64,000 nt of DNA from the NCBI GenBank assembly GCA_013289795.1, contig JABCZH010000001.1, forward strand, positions 465,768-529,767. The letters run 5' to 3'. The notes below the pieces were generated by a model. It did no database searches. It was not told the DNA's origin and worked only from the letters and a program-made list of their open reading frames with translations. Positions 62,062 to 64,000 of this stretch are shown here, piece by piece; positions within the stretch are counted from its first letter, which is position 1; every line of letters starts with the position of its first letter. Origin of the DNA: Acidobacteriota bacterium (GTDB lineage: Bacteria > Acidobacteriota > Terriglobia > Terriglobales > Acidobacteriaceae). Made by a program: the position numbers and the translations under genes.

Positions 62062-62721
62062 ATGAAGTGGGCAAGAAGAGTGGGATTCTTTCTCATTGCC
62101 CTTGGACTTGTGCCGTGGGGCCTGTGGACGCGCTTCGACTCCACGCGCAGCTGGTCGTTTGCAAACGATGTTCCGATAACCCTCTCGAAGGGAAGCCACT
62201 ACACCACCAGCATGGTCAAAGCGAATATGAGCGCGCTCTATTCCATCTACATCGATGCTGATGTCCCGAAAGGAATCGACGACTTCCAACCGACCCAGGC
62301 CGAGAAAGAGTTAGCCTGCCAAGTCGGCGTAAACGACCCCGAGAAGGAGCCATGCCCCAACCTTCCTGTATGGAAGTTCCGCTGGACGTTAACCAGCGAG
62401 GGCGGCACGCTTCAAGGAGCTTCCGACGAGACAATTAGGCAAGGCCGGATTAACTCCGTTACAGGCATCTCCCGTGAGATAGGGGAATTTCAAACCGTGG
62501 CAGGGCGCCGTTACAAGTTTGATCTCGACGTATTGTTCGATAATCGCGACCCAAGAATTACGAATCCGCGTTTGATGGTCGCGGTGTCCGACTTTCATGG
62601 CGAGTCCTCAATGTTCATTTCTGGTCTGCTCAGGTTTGGCTGCCTATTGACTGCAGCTGTTGGATCGCTTTTAGTTCTTGGGCCGTTTTTGCTGGAGAGG
62701 CACAAGCGAAGGCGAGCATGA
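62062..62721 (+). CDS. Orphan membrane protein
   Basis: 219 aa. Helices at the two ends (RVGFFLIALGLVPWGLWT; LLRFGCLLTAAVGSLLVLGP), a periplasmic beta domain between (DVPITLSKGSHYTTSMVKA, FRWTLTSEGGTLQGASDE, VAGRRYKFDLDVLFD) and a basic cytosolic tail. Family unknown to me. Preceded and followed by copies of the gene-following repeat. Confidence 0.65.
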   Translation: MKWARRVGFFLIALGLVPWGLWTRFDSTRSWSFANDVPITLSKGSHYTTSMVKANMSALYSIYIDADVPKGIDDFQPTQAEKELACQVGVNDPEKEPCPNLPVWKFRWTLTSEGGTLQGASDETIRQGRINSVTGISREIGEFQTVAGRRYKFDLDVLFDNRDPRITNPRLMVAVSDFHGESSMFISGLLRFGCLLTAAVGSLLVLGPFLLERHKRRRA

Positions 62722-62840
62722 ATGAGGCTTGGCGGTCCGGGCAGCTGCTGATTGGAAGCAACCTCGATCGCCAGGCGTTGGCACTTCAATCACTGCCCCT
62801 CTAACACCCACCCACCTTCCAGCTAAGAATTACAGACCAA

Positions 62841-62972
62841 GCGGAAAAGGCCACGCTCATTTCTGAACGTGGCCTTTATTTAATGCCGGCAACGACCGCA
62901 GTTTATCCTGAGCGAAGTCGAAGGGCTCCCACACACTTTCGCGTGCAGTACCATCGGCCTGCAAGGCTCAAC
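62841..62972 (+). repeat. Gene-following repeat, copy 2
   Basis: Same 130-bp element as copy 1, with a compensated base change in the hairpin (CACGCTC/GAACGTG). Terminator part 62845-62880. Confidence 0.9.
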
Positions 62973-63069
62973 TTCCGTGTTCGGCGAAGCCGAAAGGAAC
63001 TGAATCCGCCCATTACTTCCGTGACGTTGTCCCCCCATCCCGTCCACCAGACAATTCTGTAAGTCTGGG

Positions 63070-63615
63070 ATGGCAATGTCAAAACGACTGCTTCTAGTAA
63101 TCGGCGCAATCCTCCTGCTCGCATCCACCTGGGCAGTGGTACGCCGCATCCTGCCCAGCTCCATCGACTATCGCGGCCAGAAAATCAAGCTCACCAAGTT
63201 CTATCTCGATTACGACGACTACAAGAACGACCCTGACAACATCGCTCCCTCCGAAACCGAACGCGTCCAGCGCCTGGTCTCCGAAGCTCCCATCGCGCAC
63301 TCCTTCGCCAGCCGGAAAGATGCCGCTAGCGCCGTTTTCGAAGTGAAATTCCCCGGCTATGGCGCAGGAGGCTTTGGCGGACCCATACAAGATGCCGACG
63401 GATCGCTCAACGGATTCACCGTCGAAATCCCCCGAGCCAACAAGAACCGCTATTTCATTTTCCGCAACCACCACGGAACCTACACCCTCGTCGACGACTT
63501 CACCATGGCCGACCCCTGGGGAATCGAGACTGTGCGGGAAGAGAACGGCAGGCTCTTCTATTCGACCGCCTCCGGCGAACCCAAGTTGGTCCACCCCATC
63601 ATGCAAGAGAAATAA
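63070..63615 (+). CDS. Orphan hypothetical protein, membrane-anchored
   Basis: 181 aa. One N-terminal membrane helix (LLLVIGAILLLASTWAVV), then a soluble domain: KIKLTKFYLDYDDYKNDPDN, AVFEVKFPGYGAGGFGG and RYFIFRNHHGTYTLVDDFTM. I see no family. Flanked on both sides by repeat copies 2 and 3. Confidence 0.65.
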   Translation: MAMSKRLLLVIGAILLLASTWAVVRRILPSSIDYRGQKIKLTKFYLDYDDYKNDPDNIAPSETERVQRLVSEAPIAHSFASRKDAASAVFEVKFPGYGAGGFGGPIQDADGSLNGFTVEIPRANKNRYFIFRNHHGTYTLVDDFTMADPWGIETVREENGRLFYSTASGEPKLVHPIMQEK

Positions 63616-63628
63616 ACACCCGCTCCGA

Positions 63629-63768
63629 GTCCCAACGGAAAAGGCCACATTCATTTCTGAATGTGGCCTTTATTTAATGCCGGCAACGACCGCAGTTTAT
63701 CCTGAGCGAAGTCGAAGGGCTCCCACACACTTTCGCGTGCAGTACCATCGGCCCTGCGGGGCTTAACT
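63629..63768 (+). repeat. Gene-following repeat, copy 3
   Basis: As copy 1 (terminator at 63639-63675, ATGCCGGCAACGACCGCAGT, then CCATCGGCCCTGCGGGGCTT). It is followed by a GCAGCCGAAATCCTGAGCGA unit at 63806-63848. Confidence 0.9.
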
Positions 63769-63847
63769 TGAAACGCTTTGCGGGCGTGAGTGAAGCGGGA
63801 GCCCGCAGCCGAAATCCTGAGCGAAGCGAAGCGGAGTCGAAGGAATC

Positions 63848-64000
63848 TCAGCCGACTAGAACGTCATCGTGCGGCCCTTTCCTCTCGGCTTCGAGGCTGC
63901 GGCCCAGGATTCTGCGAGAAAGGTACACTTGGGCCGTCTCGGCCAGGAGAAAGATCAGCATCAATCCAGCTACGAACCAGGAGGGATCTCTTCCACGATC
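63848..64000 (-). CDS. C-terminus of a membrane protein (5' part outside window)
   Basis: Open to the right edge; 49 codons and stop 63848-63850. Sequence SWFVAGLMLIFLLAETAQVY is a single membrane helix, followed by LSRRILGRSLEAERKG and a polar end. A C-terminal helix of this type fits BatA/aerotolerance-like proteins, but too little is present to name it. Confidence 0.6.
   Translation of the reverse strand, partial: DRGRDPSWFVAGLMLIFLLAETAQVYLSRRILGRSLEAERKGPHDDVLVG

Noticed and set aside
61897-63768. The three 130-bp repeats as a CRISPR array or a classical integron
   Set aside because: Spacing is 800-900 bp with genes in between, no cas genes, no integron integrase and no recognisable attC core (GTTRRRY).

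Overview
The window reads as chromosomal DNA of a soil-type Acidobacteriota (Terriglobia/Koribacter-like). This is an inference from gene content: a Ser/Thr kinase with a TPR-type tail, a VWFA-related secreted protein, DUF3494 ice-binding proteins, a GldA/GldF/GldG/DUF4340 operon, small Cys-rich orphan proteins, many short dispersed repeats and moderately high GC. Outer-membrane type proteins indicate a diderm cell.

Layout. 1-24 kb is a sensing and surface region: a truncated kinase gene (1-2374), a Sel1-repeat membrane protein, a secreted lipoprotein, a decayed GIY-YIG gene, two single-domain response regulators, a class D-type sortase operon with its own LPKTA-tailed substrate, two Crp/Fnr regulators, an OmpA-like protein, a divergent pair of ice-binding proteins, and a KaiC-KaiB-like-histidine kinase-LuxR operon. 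The intergenic gaps of this part, and as far as I can see only this part, carry about 13 copies of a 16-bp palindrome, TGNNCAA-N2-TTGNNCA, with the geometry of a Crp-family operator. I think this is a local regulon and the most interesting non-coding signal here.

24.4-27 kb is a scar: an N-terminally truncated tyrosine recombinase beside the 3' end of tRNA-Ser(GCT), followed by 3' fragments of an ATP-grasp gene, a GGDEF gene and a frameshifted HDOD gene.

27-53 kb is mostly housekeeping: PilZ protein, the ABC/GldG operon, aldo/keto reductase, heme genes hemE-hemH-hemY, class III aminotransferase, MurJ, bactofilin, RNase R (carrying two in-frame insertions of a dispersed repeat), a beta-helix protein, tRNA-Pro(GGG), a dienoyl-CoA-reductase-like SDR, a SulP transporter and glutamine synthetase.

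53-64 kb is repeat-rich: a beta-propeller protein, a deiodinase-like selenoprotein read through an in-frame TGA followed by a bSECIS-like hairpin (54449-55162), a BNR/sialidase-like protein, a VapBC-type toxin-antitoxin pair, and three unrelated orphan genes each followed by a copy of the same roughly 130-bp repeat (61.2-63.8 kb). The right edge cuts another membrane-protein gene.
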